Shown: piece by piece, positions 47,270 through 60,543 of the stretch
Layout: each line of letters opens with the position of its first letter
Numbering within the stretch: position 1 is the first letter of the stretch
Source of the DNA: Thermodesulfobacterium thermophilum DSM 1276
GTDB lineage: Bacteria; Desulfobacterota; Thermodesulfobacteria; Thermodesulfobacteriales; Thermodesulfobacteriaceae
Reading direction: 5' to 3'
Length of the DNA: 64,000 nucleotides
Assembly (NCBI RefSeq): GCF_000421605.1
Contig: NZ_ATXI01000009.1
Coordinates: 28,966-92,965 of the forward strand
Made by a program: the position numbers and the translations under genes
Notes under the pieces: generated by a model
Seen by the model: the letters and a program-made list of their open reading frames with translations, nothing else
Told to the model about the DNA's origin: nothing
The model's database searches: none

Positions 47270-50200
47270 ATGAAAGCCATAAGAATAGAAGTAGCGGTTA
47301 AGCCTGAAATTAAAGATGTTTTTGGTCTAAAAGTCCAAAAAAAGATCGCTACAGACCTTAATCTTGAGGTTGAAGTTGTTAAATTTATCAAAGTCTACCT
47401 GGTAGAAGGGGATTTTTCCCTTGATGTTTTAGAAAAATTTGCTCAGTCTGCCCTTTGCGATCCGGTAATTCAAACTTACACCCTTAACCATCCGATAGGG
47501 TTAAAGCTCCAGTATGATTTCGATTGGGCTTTAGAAATCGGATACAGGCCAGGAGTTACAGATAACGAAGGGAAGACAGCAGAAGAAGCCCTTTCTTACC
47601 TTCTTGAAAGACCTTTAGATTCGCAAAAAGAAGGGGTCTATTTTGCAAAACAATTCTTAATTAAAGGAAAGCTTTTAAGGGAAGACATAGAAAAAATTGC
47701 TAAAGAACTTTTGGCTAATGAACTTATAGAAAGATGGTTTATTCTTTCTAAAGAAGAATTTTTAGAAAAAAATGGATTTACTTATCCTGTTCCAAGGGTC
47801 ACAGAGTATTTTCCTCCTTTAGTTGACACTTTTGACTTAAAATCTTTTTCAGATGAAGACTTATTAAATCTTTCCAAGCAAAGGCTTTTAGCCTTAAATT
47901 TAGAAGAGATGAAAAAGATCCAAAGTTTTTTTTCTGATCCTGAATTCATCCAAAAAAGAAAGGAAGTTGGGCTGAACGAAAAGATTACTGACGTTGAGTT
48001 GGAAAGTCTTGCTCAAACCTGGTCTGAACATTGTAAACATAAGATTTTTAACGCCAAAATCTTTTACAAAGATTTAGATACTGGACAAGAAAAAGAGATT
48101 GATAGTCTTTTTAAGACCTATATCAAAACTTCTACAGAAGAAATTCGTAAAGAAAAAGGAGACAAAGACTTTTGTTTGTCTGTTTTTGTAGACAACGCAG
48201 GCGTTATAAAACTTGATGAAGACTGGGCTTTAGCTTTTAAAGTAGAGACCCATAACAGCCCCTCAGCCCTTGATCCATATGGTGGTGCCTTAACAGGAAT
48301 AGTAGGGGTTAACAGAGACCCTTTAGGCACAGGAATGGGGGCGAAACTCATCTTTAACACCGATGTCTTTTGTTTCGCTCCCCCTAATTGGGACAAGCCT
48401 TTACCTCCAAGAGTGTTACATCCGAAAAGAATATTTGAGGGAGTAAGAGAAGGTGTAGAACATGGAGGCAATCAGAGTGGTATTCCTACGATAAACGGTT
48501 CTATTGTTTTTGACCCAAGATATATAGGTAAACCTCTGGTTTATTGCGGAACAGGTGGACTTTTACCTTTATATTTGAAAGACAAACCTTCCTGGAAAAA
48601 AAAGGCTAACCCGAATGATTTAGTAGTGATGATAGGTGGGAAGATAGGTAAAGATGGGATTCACGGTGCTACATTTTCTTCAGAGGCTTTACATGAAGGT
48701 TCTCCAGCCACAGCTGTACAAATAGGAGACCCTATTACCCAAAAAAAATTGGTTGATTTTATCTTAAAAGCACGAGAAGAAGGTCTTTATAATTCTATAA
48801 CCGACAATGGTGCTGGAGGGTTGTCCTCCTCAGTAGGAGAGATGGCTAAAGAAGCTGGTGGGGCTGAAATAGACTTAGTCAAAGCTCCTTTAAAATATCC
48901 TGGTTTAAGACCTTGGGAGATTTTAGTTTCAGAAAGTCAGGAAAGAATGACCTTAGCTGTTCCTCCGGAGAAAATCAAGAGATTTTTAGAATTAGCTGAA
49001 AAAATGGGAGTTTTAGCCACAGTCTTAGGAAATTTTAACGATTCTGGTTACTTCCACGTAAAGTATCAAGAAAAAACAGTAGCCTTATTACCTTTAGAGT
49101 TTTTACATGAAGGAGTACCGCAACTAAGACTTTTTGCCGAATGGAAGGCTCCTCAATATCCGGAAAAGTTAAATTTTGAACCTCCTAAAGATTATGGAGA
49201 AGTTCTTAAAAATCTTTTAAGTTCTTACAACATCTGTTCTAAGGAATACGTAGTCAGGCAGTATGACCACGAGGTACAAGGAGGCAGTGTTATCAAACCC
49301 TTAGTAGGGGCTGAAAATGACGGCCCAAGTGATGCCGCTGTGCTTCGTTATGATTTAAACTCTGAACGGGGAATAGTAGTCTCTCACGGAATATGTCCCA
49401 AGTTTTCAGATTATGATACCTACTGGATGGTAGCTAATGCCATAGATGAAGCTATAAGAAATGCGGTATGTGTGGGTGCTGACTTAGAACATATGGCAGG
49501 TCTTGACAACTTCTGCTGGTGTGACCCTATAGAAGGAGAAAAAAATCCTGACGGAAGGTATAAATTAGCTCAGTTAGTAAGGGCCAACATGGCTCTCTAT
49601 GATTTTACCAAAGCTTATGGAGTCCCTTGTATCTCAGGTAAAGACTCTATGAAAAACGATTACCTAATGAATGTGGGGTTAAAACCAGATGAACCTAATC
49701 CTTATGGTGTAGGAGTAGTTCTTCCAGATGGGACACTTAAAATTTCTATCCCCCCTACCCTACTCTTTTCTGTAGTAGCTACCATTCCTAACATCAAGTT
49801 AGCCCAAACGATGGAAGTAAAAGCTCCGGGAGATTTAGTCTACCTTTTAGGAATAACCAAAGAAGAACTTGCTGGGTCAGAGTACTTTGGTCTACTCGGA
49901 CTAAAAGGAGGGGTCGTTCCCAAGCCTAATGCTTATCTTAACAAAGAACTCTATCTAAGACTAAGGGATGCCATTTATTCAGGACTTGTTTCTTCTGCCC
50001 ATGATGTTTCAGACGGGGGTTTAGCAGTATGTCTTGCTGAAAAGGCTTTTTCTGGTGGTTTAGGTCTTTTTATAGACCTAACGGCTGTTCCCTATGAAGG
50101 AGAAAAAAGAGAAGATTTTATTCTATTTTCTGAAAGTGCTGGGAGAATAGTAGTAACAATAAAAAAAGAAAAAGCCAGAGACTTTGAAGCTTTGATGAGA

Positions 50201-50338
50201 GATCTTCCTTGTTCTTTGATAGGTGAAACTATCGAAGAAACTTACTTAATTATAAAAAGTTTCGAAGAAAAGTTGTTAATAAAAGAGCCTCTTAAAGGAC
50301 TTAAAGAGGCCTGGCAAAAACCTTTCAAAAATTGGTAA
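47270..50338 (+). CDS. purL: Phosphoribosylformylglycinamidine synthase: PurS-PurS-like + PurL fusion without glutaminase
   Basis: The enzyme makes FGAM from FGAR, glutamine-derived ammonia and ATP in purine synthesis. The first 75 residues (AIRIEVAVKPEIKDVFGLKV) and the next part (about 80-170, EIGYRPGVTDNEGKTAEEAL) each look like a PurS/ferredoxin-like domain. Residues 190 on are PurL: LAQTWSEHCKHKIF, KVETHNSPSALDPYGGALTGIVGV, GGNQSGIPTINGS, and DNGAGGLSSSVGEMA. The GATase domain of long PurL (about 1,300 residues) is missing, so a separate PurQ is needed. The true start is uncertain: ATG 47252 and ATG 47270 both lack a ribosome site; I prefer 47270 because homology begins there. Confidence 0.94.
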   Translation: MKAIRIEVAVKPEIKDVFGLKVQKKIATDLNLEVEVVKFIKVYLVEGDFSLDVLEKFAQSALCDPVIQTYTLNHPIGLKLQYDFDWALEIGYRPGVTDNEGKTAEEALSYLLERPLDSQKEGVYFAKQFLIKGKLLREDIEKIAKELLANELIERWFILSKEEFLEKNGFTYPVPRVTEYFPPLVDTFDLKSFSDEDLLNLSKQRLLALNLEEMKKIQSFFSDPEFIQKRKEVGLNEKITDVELESLAQTWSEHCKHKIFNAKIFYKDLDTGQEKEIDSLFKTYIKTSTEEIRKEKGDKDFCLSVFVDNAGVIKLDEDWALAFKVETHNSPSALDPYGGALTGIVGVNRDPLGTGMGAKLIFNTDVFCFAPPNWDKPLPPRVLHPKRIFEGVREGVEHGGNQSGIPTINGSIVFDPRYIGKPLVYCGTGGLLPLYLKDKPSWKKKANPNDLVVMIGGKIGKDGIHGATFSSEALHEGSPATAVQIGDPITQKKLVDFILKAREEGLYNSITDNGAGGLSSSVGEMAKEAGGAEIDLVKAPLKYPGLRPWEILVSESQERMTLAVPPEKIKRFLELAEKMGVLATVLGNFNDSGYFHVKYQEKTVALLPLEFLHEGVPQLRLFAEWKAPQYPEKLNFEPPKDYGEVLKNLLSSYNICSKEYVVRQYDHEVQGGSVIKPLVGAENDGPSDAAVLRYDLNSERGIVVSHGICPKFSDYDTYWMVANAIDEAIRNAVCVGADLEHMAGLDNFCWCDPIEGEKNPDGRYKLAQLVRANMALYDFTKAYGVPCISGKDSMKNDYLMNVGLKPDEPNPYGVGVVLPDGTLKISIPPTLLFSVVATIPNIKLAQTMEVKAPGDLVYLLGITKEELAGSEYFGLLGLKGGVVPKPNAYLNKELYLRLRDAIYSGLVSSAHDVSDGGLAVCLAEKAFSGGLGLFIDLTAVPYEGEKREDFILFSESAGRIVVTIKKEKARDFEALMRDLPCSLIGETIEETYLIIKSFEEKLLIKEPLKGLKEAWQKPFKNW

Positions 50339-50353
50339 TAAGAGGTAAATAAC

Positions 50354-51679
50354 ATGCCTCTAAAAATTTTTTCCTATCCTTCTAAAAGAGCTGAAAACTA
50401 TCTCAATAAGCTTTTAAACCGGGTGGAAACCTTTCCTGCCAAAAAAGAAAAATATGTAAAAGCTATAGGAGATAAGGTAAAAAAATTTGGAGACAAAGCT
50501 CTTTTAGAGTATACTCACACCTTTGATAAAGTCTCTTTAAATCCATCAGACCTTAAGGTAAAAGAAACAGAGATAGAAAAGGCTTACCAAGAGGTATCTG
50601 AAGAACTTATCAGTGCCATCAGGCTTGCGGTAGAAAAGGTTAAACGTTTCCATGGTCAGCATTTACCTACTTCTTGGTTTATTAAGCAGGAAAAAGAGGT
50701 ACTTCTTGGTCAGTTGGTTACTCCGGTAGAGGCGGCAGGAATTTATATACCTGGAGGTACTTCAGGAGAAACCCCACTAATTTCTACCGTGGTGATGACA
50801 GCAGTTCCTGCAAAGCTTGCCGGGGTAAAAAAAGTAGTTATGGTATCTCCTCCTCGAAAGGATGGAAGCTTACATCCAGGGCTTCTTGTTGCAGCTAAAG
50901 AAGCAGGAGTAGACGAAATTTATAAAGTAGGTGGCCCTTGGTCTATTTTTGGATTGGCCTATGGGACAGAAACTTTACCTAAGGTTGACGTCATCTGTGG
51001 TCCAGGTAATATCTATGTTACTATCGCTAAAAAACTGGTCTCTTCTCAAGTAGGTATCGATATCTTAGCAGGCCCAAGTGAGGTTTTGGTTATAGCAGAC
51101 GAAACCGCTAATCCTGAGTTTGTGGTTTGGGACTTACTTGCCCAGGCTGAACACGACCCTATGAGTCTTGCTGTACTGGTTACCACCTCTTCTTCTCTGA
51201 TAAAAGAAGTTAAAAGACTTCTTCCATCGGCCCTAAAGAAAGGGTTAAGAAGTGAGATAGCAGAAAAGGCCCTAAAACAAAGAGGTGCAGTTTTTAAAGT
51301 AAGAACACTTGAAGAAGCCTTTTATCTTGCTAATGTTATCGCTCCTGAACATTTAGAGTTGATGATAGAAAACCCTATGGATCATCTTTTTAAAGTAAAA
51401 AATGCCGGGGCGGTGTTTTTAGGTGCCTTCACCCCAGAAGCTATAGGAGATTATATAGCGGGACCTAATCATGTTTTACCGACTATGGGGCTTGCCAGAT
51501 TTTCTTCTTCTCTTTCTCCAGAAAAGTTTCTTAAAAAAATAAACTTTATCCAGTATTCAAAAGAGGCATTGGTAGATGAGGCATCTAAGGTCGTTCTTCT
51601 TGCTGAGACAGAAAACCTTCCCTGTCATGCTGAAGCTATTAAGGTTAGAATAAAAACTCTAAAAAGGGAAGACCTATGA
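50354..51679 (+). CDS. hisD: Histidinol dehydrogenase
   Basis: HisD oxidises histidinol to histidine in two NAD steps. The 441 residues show GQLVTPVEAAGIYIPGGTS, VICGPGNIYVTIAKKLV, DILAGPSEVLVIADETANP, LLAQAEHDP, APEHLELM and AGPNHVLPTMGLARFSS, covering the zinc and catalytic residues. AAGAGGT lies before ATG. It overlaps pfkA by four bases. Confidence 0.98.
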   Translation: MPLKIFSYPSKRAENYLNKLLNRVETFPAKKEKYVKAIGDKVKKFGDKALLEYTHTFDKVSLNPSDLKVKETEIEKAYQEVSEELISAIRLAVEKVKRFHGQHLPTSWFIKQEKEVLLGQLVTPVEAAGIYIPGGTSGETPLISTVVMTAVPAKLAGVKKVVMVSPPRKDGSLHPGLLVAAKEAGVDEIYKVGGPWSIFGLAYGTETLPKVDVICGPGNIYVTIAKKLVSSQVGIDILAGPSEVLVIADETANPEFVVWDLLAQAEHDPMSLAVLVTTSSSLIKEVKRLLPSALKKGLRSEIAEKALKQRGAVFKVRTLEEAFYLANVIAPEHLELMIENPMDHLFKVKNAGAVFLGAFTPEAIGDYIAGPNHVLPTMGLARFSSSLSPEKFLKKINFIQYSKEALVDEASKVVLLAETENLPCHAEAIKVRIKTLKREDL

Positions 51680-53022
51680 AAAACCCTTTCTGTTATCATG
51701 AATTCTTAGAAGAAATAACGGAAGAGATTTCTACTGAGATAGAAACCTTAGGTCCTTGTAAAATACCCAATCCAATGCCACTTTCTCCCTCTTGCTTTGT
51801 AGAGGATAACACTAGAATAACCCTAAGGCTTAACGTAGACTATTTAAAAGCTCAACTAACGCAAGAAAAACCTGTCATTTCTTTAGAGGTAGCTGGACCA
51901 AGACCTTATATCTATTTTGACCCCTCTAAATTAAAAGTGGGTATAGTAACCTGTGGGGGATTATGCCCTGGTATTAATGATGTTATAAGATCCTTAGTGA
52001 TGACTTTGTATTATTCTTATGGAGTTAATAAAATTTTAGGCTTTAAGTATGGGCTTCAAGGTTTTATCCCAAGGTATGGACATGAAGTGGTAGAGCTTTC
52101 TCCAGAAAAAGTAAAAGATATTCATTCGATGGGAGGGACCTTTCTTGGCACCTCAAGAGGGCATCAACCTATCGAAGAGATAGTTGACACCCTTGAAAGG
52201 TTAAACATCAACCTTTTATTTATGATAGGAGGAGATGGGACTTTTAGAGCAGCCAACAAAATTAAAGAAGAGATAGATAGGAGAGGAGTAAAAATAGGAA
52301 TTGTTTGTGTTCCTAAAACGATAGACAACGATATCTGGTTAGTTTCAAAAACTTTTGGTTTTAATACCGCGGTAGAAATGGCCTGTTATGCTATTAGATG
52401 TGCTCATACAGAAGCTATAGGAGTACCTTATGGGATCGGCTTGGTAAAACTTATGGGTAGGCATTCAGGATTTATTGCGGCTGCAGCCACCTTAGCTACC
52501 AGAGAAGTTAATTTTTGTCTTATTCCAGAGATGGATTTTGATTTGGAAGGGCCTCAGGGACTTCTTTGTAAGTTAGAAAAAAGATTGTTAGCAAGAAAAC
52601 ATGCGGTTATAGTGGTAGCTGAAGGTGCTGGGCAAAAATATGTACAAAAAGACCCTCCTGAATATGATGCTTCAGGTAATCTAAAATTAGGAGATATAGG
52701 CAAATTTTTAAAGGAGAAAATCGAGGAATATTTTAAGCAAAAAGGTCTTCCTGTGGTTATACGTTACATAGACCCAAGTTATATCATAAGAAGTGTTCCT
52801 GCCAACGCAGAAGACAGAATCTTTTGTGGATTTTTAGCTCAGTATGCTGTTCATGCCGGTATGGTGGGAAAAACCGGTCTTATGATAAGCTATCTCAACG
52901 ACCAGTTTGTCCATATACCGATAAAAGAGGCGATTAAAAAACGAAAACAGGTAAATCTTTATGGCCGATTCTGGCTTTCGGTTTTAGAATCTACAGGACA
53001 AGGTACACTTAAAAATAGCTGA
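51676..53022 (+). CDS. pfkA: ATP-dependent 6-phosphofructokinase
   Basis: A 448-residue PFK of the long bacterial/plant-like group. [21 protein letters not shown] is the ATP/phosphate loop, [13 protein letters not shown] is the GGDGT motif, which marks ATP rather than pyrophosphate as donor, and VPKTIDNDI is the active site with the catalytic Asp. [10 protein letters not shown] and [10 protein letters not shown] complete the substrate site. It starts inside hisD (ATGA) and its stop overlaps the ftsH start (TGATG). Typical E. coli PFK has 320 residues; the extra N-terminal 85 are usual in this group. Confidence 0.93.
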   Translation: MKNPFCYHEFLEEITEEISTEIETLGPCKIPNPMPLSPSCFVEDNTRITLRLNVDYLKAQLTQEKPVISLEVAGPRPYIYFDPSKLKVGIVTCGGLCPGINDVIRSLVMTLYYSYGVNKILGFKYGLQGFIPRYGHEVVELSPEKVKDIHSMGGTFLGTSRGHQPIEEIVDTLERLNINLLFMIGGDGTFRAANKIKEEIDRRGVKIGIVCVPKTIDNDIWLVSKTFGFNTAVEMACYAIRCAHTEAIGVPYGIGLVKLMGRHSGFIAAAATLATREVNFCLIPEMDFDLEGPQGLLCKLEKRLLARKHAVIVVAEGAGQKYVQKDPPEYDASGNLKLGDIGKFLKEKIEEYFKQKGLPVVIRYIDPSYIIRSVPANAEDRIFCGFLAQYAVHAGMVGKTGLMISYLNDQFVHIPIKEAIKKRKQVNLYGRFWLSVLESTGQGTLKNS

Positions 53023-54870
53023 TGAGAAAGGGCCAAAAATTAATCTTAGTTATCTTTTCTTTTTTTATTCTTTTAACTTCTGTTGTAGTAATTGAAAAAC
53101 TTTATCCAAAATACGAGCTTCTTACTTACAGCGAGTTTAAAACCTTAGTAAGGTTTGGATTGGTTGACAATCTTACCTTAAAAAAACATGAAATTACAGG
53201 AATTTTTCGTGAACAAGCTGCAGAGAAACTTTATGAACTAAGAAACAAACCGGTAAAAAATTCTAACTCATTTAAAGTTTATCGAGCAGAAGATCCTGAC
53301 CTTTTAAAACTTCTTGAAGAAAAGGGAATCAGATATCAGGTTAAACCCGAGAGCAACCATTGGATTGGGTTATTTTCCTGGTTAATACCGTTGATAATAC
53401 TTATCGCTTTTTGGCTTTTCCTTTTTAAAAAGTTTACGTCGTCAGACGGAGGAATCATCAGTTTTGGTAAAAGTAAGGCTAAAATCTATGTAGAAGACGA
53501 AATACAAGTAACCTTTAAGGACGTGGCAGGAGTGGATGAAGCTGTAGAAGAACTAAAAGAAATCATAGAGTTTTTGAAACATCCTGAAAGGTTTACCAAG
53601 CTTGGAGCCAAAATTCCGAAAGGAGTATTACTGGTAGGTCCTCCTGGTACAGGTAAAACTCTTCTTGCAAGAGCCGTAGCAGGTGAAGCAGGAGTCCCTT
53701 TTATTTCTATTTCAGGATCTTCTTTTGTAGAAATGTTTGTGGGAGTAGGAGCTGCCAGGGTGAGAGACCTTTTTTCTTAAGCAGAAAAAATGGCCCCTTG
53801 TATCATTTTTATAGATGAAATAGATGCAGTTGGAAGAGTCAGGGGGATTTCTCCTGCAGGAGGTACTGAAGAAAGAGAACACACCCTGACCCAGCTTCTT
53901 ACTGAAATGGATGGGTTTGACCCAAAAAAAAGGAGTTATCATCATCGCAGCCACCAACCGTCCTGAAATCTTAGACCCTGCCCTTCTCCGTCCAGGAAGG
54001 TTTGACAGGGTGGTTGTGGTTGATAGACCTGATTTAAAGGGGAGAGAAGAAATCCTTAGGTTGCATTGCCAAAACATACCCCTTGGTCCAGATGTAGACT
54101 TAAGGGTTATTGCCGCAAGAACGCCTGGTATGGTGGGAGCAGACCTTGCTAATGTGGTAAATGAAGCAGCTCTGCTTGCCGCAAGAAAGGGTAAAAATTA
54201 TGTTGAGATGGAAGATTTTGAGGAAGCTATCGATAGAGTAATAGCAGGCCTTGCTAAGAAAAACCGTTATATCTCCCACGAAGAAAAAACCAGAATAGCC
54301 TATCATGAGGCAGGACATGCGGTGGTAGCCTCAATATTAACCCCACAGGAAAAGGTGCACAGGATTTCTATCATCCCAAGAGGTATTTCTGCCTTAGGTT
54401 ACACCTTGCAACTTCCTACCGAAGAAAGATATTTGATGACCAAAACTGAACTTTTAGCCAAAATCTCTGTACTTTTAGGTGGTAGGGCTGCCGAAGAATT
54501 AGTTTTTAAAGAGGTATCTACAGGAGCTCAAAACGATTTAGAAAGAGCTACCGAAATAGCAAGAGCTATGGTCATGGATTACGGAATGAGTGACATCTTA
54601 GGACCGCAAACCTTTAGGAAAAGAGAACATCTATTTTTGGATGTTCCTTTTAAAGAGAGAGAAATGGTTTCTGAACAAATAGCCTCTCTTATAGACCAAG
54701 AAATAAGTCAAACCCTAAAAACTTGTTATGAAACCTCTACCAGAATCCTTTCAGAAAGGATAGAAATTTTAGAAACTATTGTTAAGATTTTAATGGAAAA
54801 AGAAGTTTTAGAAGGTGAAGAACTAGAAAAATTGCTCTATCAAAACCTAAAAGGAGGAAACAGTCGATGA
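53022..54870 (+). pseudogene. ftsH: ftsH with an in-frame TAA and a +1 A-tract frameshift
   Basis: FtsH is the membrane AAA+ zinc protease. The first part (53022-53780) has two membrane segments (residues about 8-26 and 113-132) and AAA Walker A GPPGTGKT, ending ARVRDLFS then TAA (53778-53780). The same frame goes on [16 protein letters not shown] (Walker B), where homologs have Gln for the stop (CAA to TAA). At 53924-53931 eight A shift the frame: seven would give D-P-K-K-G-V-I-I. From there to 54870 the chain has RPGRFDR, the zinc motif HEAGHAVVAS and the rest of the protease. An intact gene would be about 615 residues. Either it is a pseudogene, or one or both lesions are base-call errors or recoded. 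The frame start ATG at 53911 is not a real start. Confidence 0.9.
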
Positions 54871-56528
54871 AATTAATATCTAAAGTCATAACCTTAGTCT
54901 TTTTTATTCTTTTTACCTACCAACTCAGTTTTAGCAGTATACCCCCTGAGGTTTATGAACAAGTCAAAAAAGATTTTTCTCCTCTTTCTGGGTTACTTAT
55001 TGGTATAGAAGATAGAGAACTTATAATCGATAAAGGTTTGGTGCAAGGAGTTAAAAATAAAGATCTTTTTACGGTTTATAAAAGAGGAAAAAAAATCGTC
55101 CACCCTGAAACTCAAAAAACCCTTGGATATCTAAAAGAACCGGTAGCTAAAATAGAAGTTGTCAGAACATACGAAAACTTTGCCATGGCAAAGGTTATCT
55201 ATCAAAAAGAGCCTTTAACGGTTCCTATGCCGATTACCAGGTATGCAGACCTAAAAATTCTTGTTATCGTGGAACATACCAACCCAAACGAAAACCTCTT
55301 TCTAACCCTTAAAAACAACCTCCCAGACTGTACTATAATTTTTGATCCTAATCTTAGATTTAGCCAAATAACCCCTGAGTATTTATTAGCTGAAAAGTTT
55401 GACCTTCTCTTTGTAGAAGAGGAAAACACCATAAAGGTATATAACTCAAAGTTAGACCTTATAAGATACTATGGAGGACTTTCTTATTCAAAGGTATCTA
55501 CCTCAACTTACCTTAGACCTTCTCAAACCAAAGTAGAACCTAAACCTTTAGGCGAGACACAACCATCCCTTATAGGTAAGACTAAGGGAGAGGTAGTACA
55601 AGCTGAGTTTACTGATATAGATAACGACAGAATCCCAGAAATGATTTACTTTAACTCACAAGGGCTTTTTATCGTCAAACTAAAAGGAGGGCTTTTAGCC
55701 TATTACAAACCTGCTTCAGGAAAGATAGTAAATTTTTCTGTAGGACCAACTGGTTGGATCGCTTTAAACGTGTATGACGATAGAGTTGGGATGAAAAGTG
55801 AAATTTTACATTACACCAATCAAGGACTTAACCCAGTGATAACCAATATCAACCTGATTTTAAACTTTGTAGATTATACTGCAAGAGGAATTAAAGATAC
55901 CCTTTTAGGACAAACCTTTGACCCAGAAAACTTTTTCGGAAAAGAAGTGTTTATTCTAAAAAGAGAAAACAACCAGCTTATTTATGCCCACAAACTTAAT
56001 CTTTTTGAAGGATATCAAAATATAGGGACCAGCTTTGTAGACTTTGACCTGGACGGACAACCAGAGATTTTAACTTACTTAGATGACGGAAGATTAGGTG
56101 TGTATAAAAACAATCAGCTTCAATGGACTTCTCCTTATGCTATAGCCCAACACTTTTATGAAGTAAGGCTTATAAAGGGGAAAAAGGGACAAGAAGTGAT
56201 TAAAAAAGTGGTATTACCCTTTATTTCACCTCTGGTTCAGTATGCTAACGGTAAAACCTTTGTATTTTTTGCTTCAACAGAGTTTCCTTTAAACACCGTT
56301 AAAAAAGAATTAAAATATCTTCCTTTAGATAGCGCTACTTCTCAGATTTTTGTCTTAGGATTTGAAGGAAACTATTATTATAAAAACCTTACTTCTGCTC
56401 AGAGAGGATTTATTACCGGAATTGGATACGATAATAGCCTTCTTTATTTTACAGTAGTAAGAGGAAAATATCCTGTGGATACAGAGACAGAGCTTTATAG
56501 CCTTATTTTGGGAAGGTCTTCTTTTTAG
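54867..56528 (+). CDS. Secreted FG-GAP-like repeat protein
   Basis: I do not recognise a family for the whole 553 residues. An N-terminal signal peptide is clear (about residues 1-24, LFFILFTYQLSFS). A first part (30-110) has a short beta-rich domain (LIGIEDRELIIDKGL). Later parts contain VCBS/FG-GAP-like calcium-binding turns: EFTDIDNDRIPEMIYF (near 250) and SFVDFDLDGQPEILTY (near 390), each followed by beta strands, so a beta-propeller at the cell surface or in the periplasm is likely. It starts inside the ftsH stop (ATGA), so the two were co-translated. Function unknown. Confidence 0.75.
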   Translation: MKLISKVITLVFFILFTYQLSFSSIPPEVYEQVKKDFSPLSGLLIGIEDRELIIDKGLVQGVKNKDLFTVYKRGKKIVHPETQKTLGYLKEPVAKIEVVRTYENFAMAKVIYQKEPLTVPMPITRYADLKILVIVEHTNPNENLFLTLKNNLPDCTIIFDPNLRFSQITPEYLLAEKFDLLFVEEENTIKVYNSKLDLIRYYGGLSYSKVSTSTYLRPSQTKVEPKPLGETQPSLIGKTKGEVVQAEFTDIDNDRIPEMIYFNSQGLFIVKLKGGLLAYYKPASGKIVNFSVGPTGWIALNVYDDRVGMKSEILHYTNQGLNPVITNINLILNFVDYTARGIKDTLLGQTFDPENFFGKEVFILKRENNQLIYAHKLNLFEGYQNIGTSFVDFDLDGQPEILTYLDDGRLGVYKNNQLQWTSPYAIAQHFYEVRLIKGKKGQEVIKKVVLPFISPLVQYANGKTFVFFASTEFPLNTVKKELKYLPLDSATSQIFVLGFEGNYYYKNLTSAQRGFITGIGYDNSLLYFTVVRGKYPVDTETELYSLILGRSSF

Positions 56529-56532
56529 GATT

Positions 56533-56904
56533 TTAAGGCTTTTCTACGGTTATGACAGTATGAACGTTCCCTCTGGGGTTAAAATCCCCTATTACTTTCA
56601 ATTTTTTAGGTTCTAAAGCCTTCCAGAGGGCATCGAAGATCTCATTGGTAGCGGCTTCATGAGAGATGTAACGATTTCTGAACTTGTTAAGCCATAGCTT
56701 TAACGACCTAAGTTCAACGATCTTTTCATTAGGTACATATTCGATCTTGATTACCGCAAAATCTGGATATCCAGACCTGGGGCAAAGACAGGTAAACTCG
56801 GGAAAAGTGATGGTTATTGTATAATCTCTGTCAGGATAAGGATTGGGCCAAACCTCAAGTTCTGCCTGTTCTATGGCTAACTCGCCATACTTTTTCTCAC
56901 TCAT
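56533..56904 (-). CDS. queF: NADPH-dependent 7-cyano-7-deazaguanine reductase
   Basis: QueF reduces preQ0 to preQ1 in queuosine synthesis. This is the short unimodular form of 123 residues. [17 protein letters not shown] holds the catalytic Cys and the Asp; [22 protein letters not shown] is the QueF-specific block and [14 protein letters not shown] is conserved. Usual motif is FTSLCP; here FTCLCP. No other que gene is near. It is divergent from ligA. Confidence 0.95.
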   Translation of the reverse strand: MSEKKYGELAIEQAELEVWPNPYPDRDYTITITFPEFTCLCPRSGYPDFAVIKIEYVPNEKIVELRSLKLWLNKFRNRYISHEAATNEIFDALWKALEPKKLKVIGDFNPRGNVHTVITVEKP

Positions 56905-57009
56905 GTGGTTAATTATAACATCTTAATCATTAATGCCAAGGGTGAAAACCTTTATTTTAGAAGAAACCTAAAAACTAAACCTTGGAACAACTGTCTCACT
57001 TGATAAAAG

Positions 57010-57038
57010 TTGTCTTTATCGATTTTAAGGTATAAAAT
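57010..57038 (+). promoter_or_regulatory. Promoter for ligA
   Basis: TTGTCT (57010-57015) and TAAAAT (57033-57038), 17 bases apart, precede the GGAGGTT ribosome site and ATG at 57072. Confidence 0.4.
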
Positions 57039-57041
57039 TAG

Positions 57042-60107
<3,066 letters not shown>

Positions 60108-60261
60108 CGTCCCCACCCTTCCTTCTAATTTTATTTGATAACTCTTTAAATTACCATAAATTCTAAAAATTTGTAGTAAAAAACCTCTTTTAAAATGTTT
60201 AATTTTGGATAAAATATTTTTCATACTTTTTACGGGAAATAAACAGGGAGGTACAATTAAA

Positions 60262-60540
60262 ATGAATTGCGATAGATTAAAAACCCTTATCAGAGATTGG
60301 TATCAAGAAGTAAGGTCTTTTACCCTTTCTCCTGTCAAAATGATGGATTTAGTAGAAAAACATGTGCAAAACTGTGAAGTTTGTCAACAAGATGAAACTT
60401 TACCTTTAGAGTTAGAACAATTAAGAGAAATAATTAGGGTTCCTTATAAACCTCCTAAAGAAGCTGATTTTAAGTTTTCTGAAGATGTGGAATACATCTA
60501 TAATGAAGATTTAGAAGAATTAGAAGAAGAGGAAATTTAA
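60262..60540 (+). CDS. Small acidic CxxC protein
   Basis: From ATG 60262 (GGGAGGT upstream) 92 residues: MNCDRLKTLIRDWYQEV, then VEKHVQNCEVCQQDE, and a very acidic end (EDLEELEEEE). The H-x3-C-x2-C cluster is like a zinc-anti-sigma (ZAS) motif in spacing, but no sigma factor gene is adjacent and the protein is soluble. I do not recognise the family. A start 19 codons upstream is open but has no ribosome site. A hairpin terminator follows. Confidence 0.75.
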   Translation: MNCDRLKTLIRDWYQEVRSFTLSPVKMMDLVEKHVQNCEVCQQDETLPLELEQLREIIRVPYKPPKEADFKFSEDVEYIYNEDLEELEEEEI

Positions 60541-60543
60541 TCT

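Noticed and set aside
48118..48471. 117-codon frame opposite purL
   Set aside because: Shadow of the purL core on the other strand; the purL frame has clear catalytic motifs here.
53778..53780. Possible recoding of the ftsH stop as selenocysteine or pyrrolysine
   Set aside because: The codon is TAA, not TGA or TAG, and the expected residue is Gln, so a CAA-to-TAA change is simpler.
53911..54870. Separate 319-residue gene starting at ATG 53911
   Set aside because: It is the shifted continuation of ftsH; the ATG lies inside the A-tract lesion and has no ribosome site.
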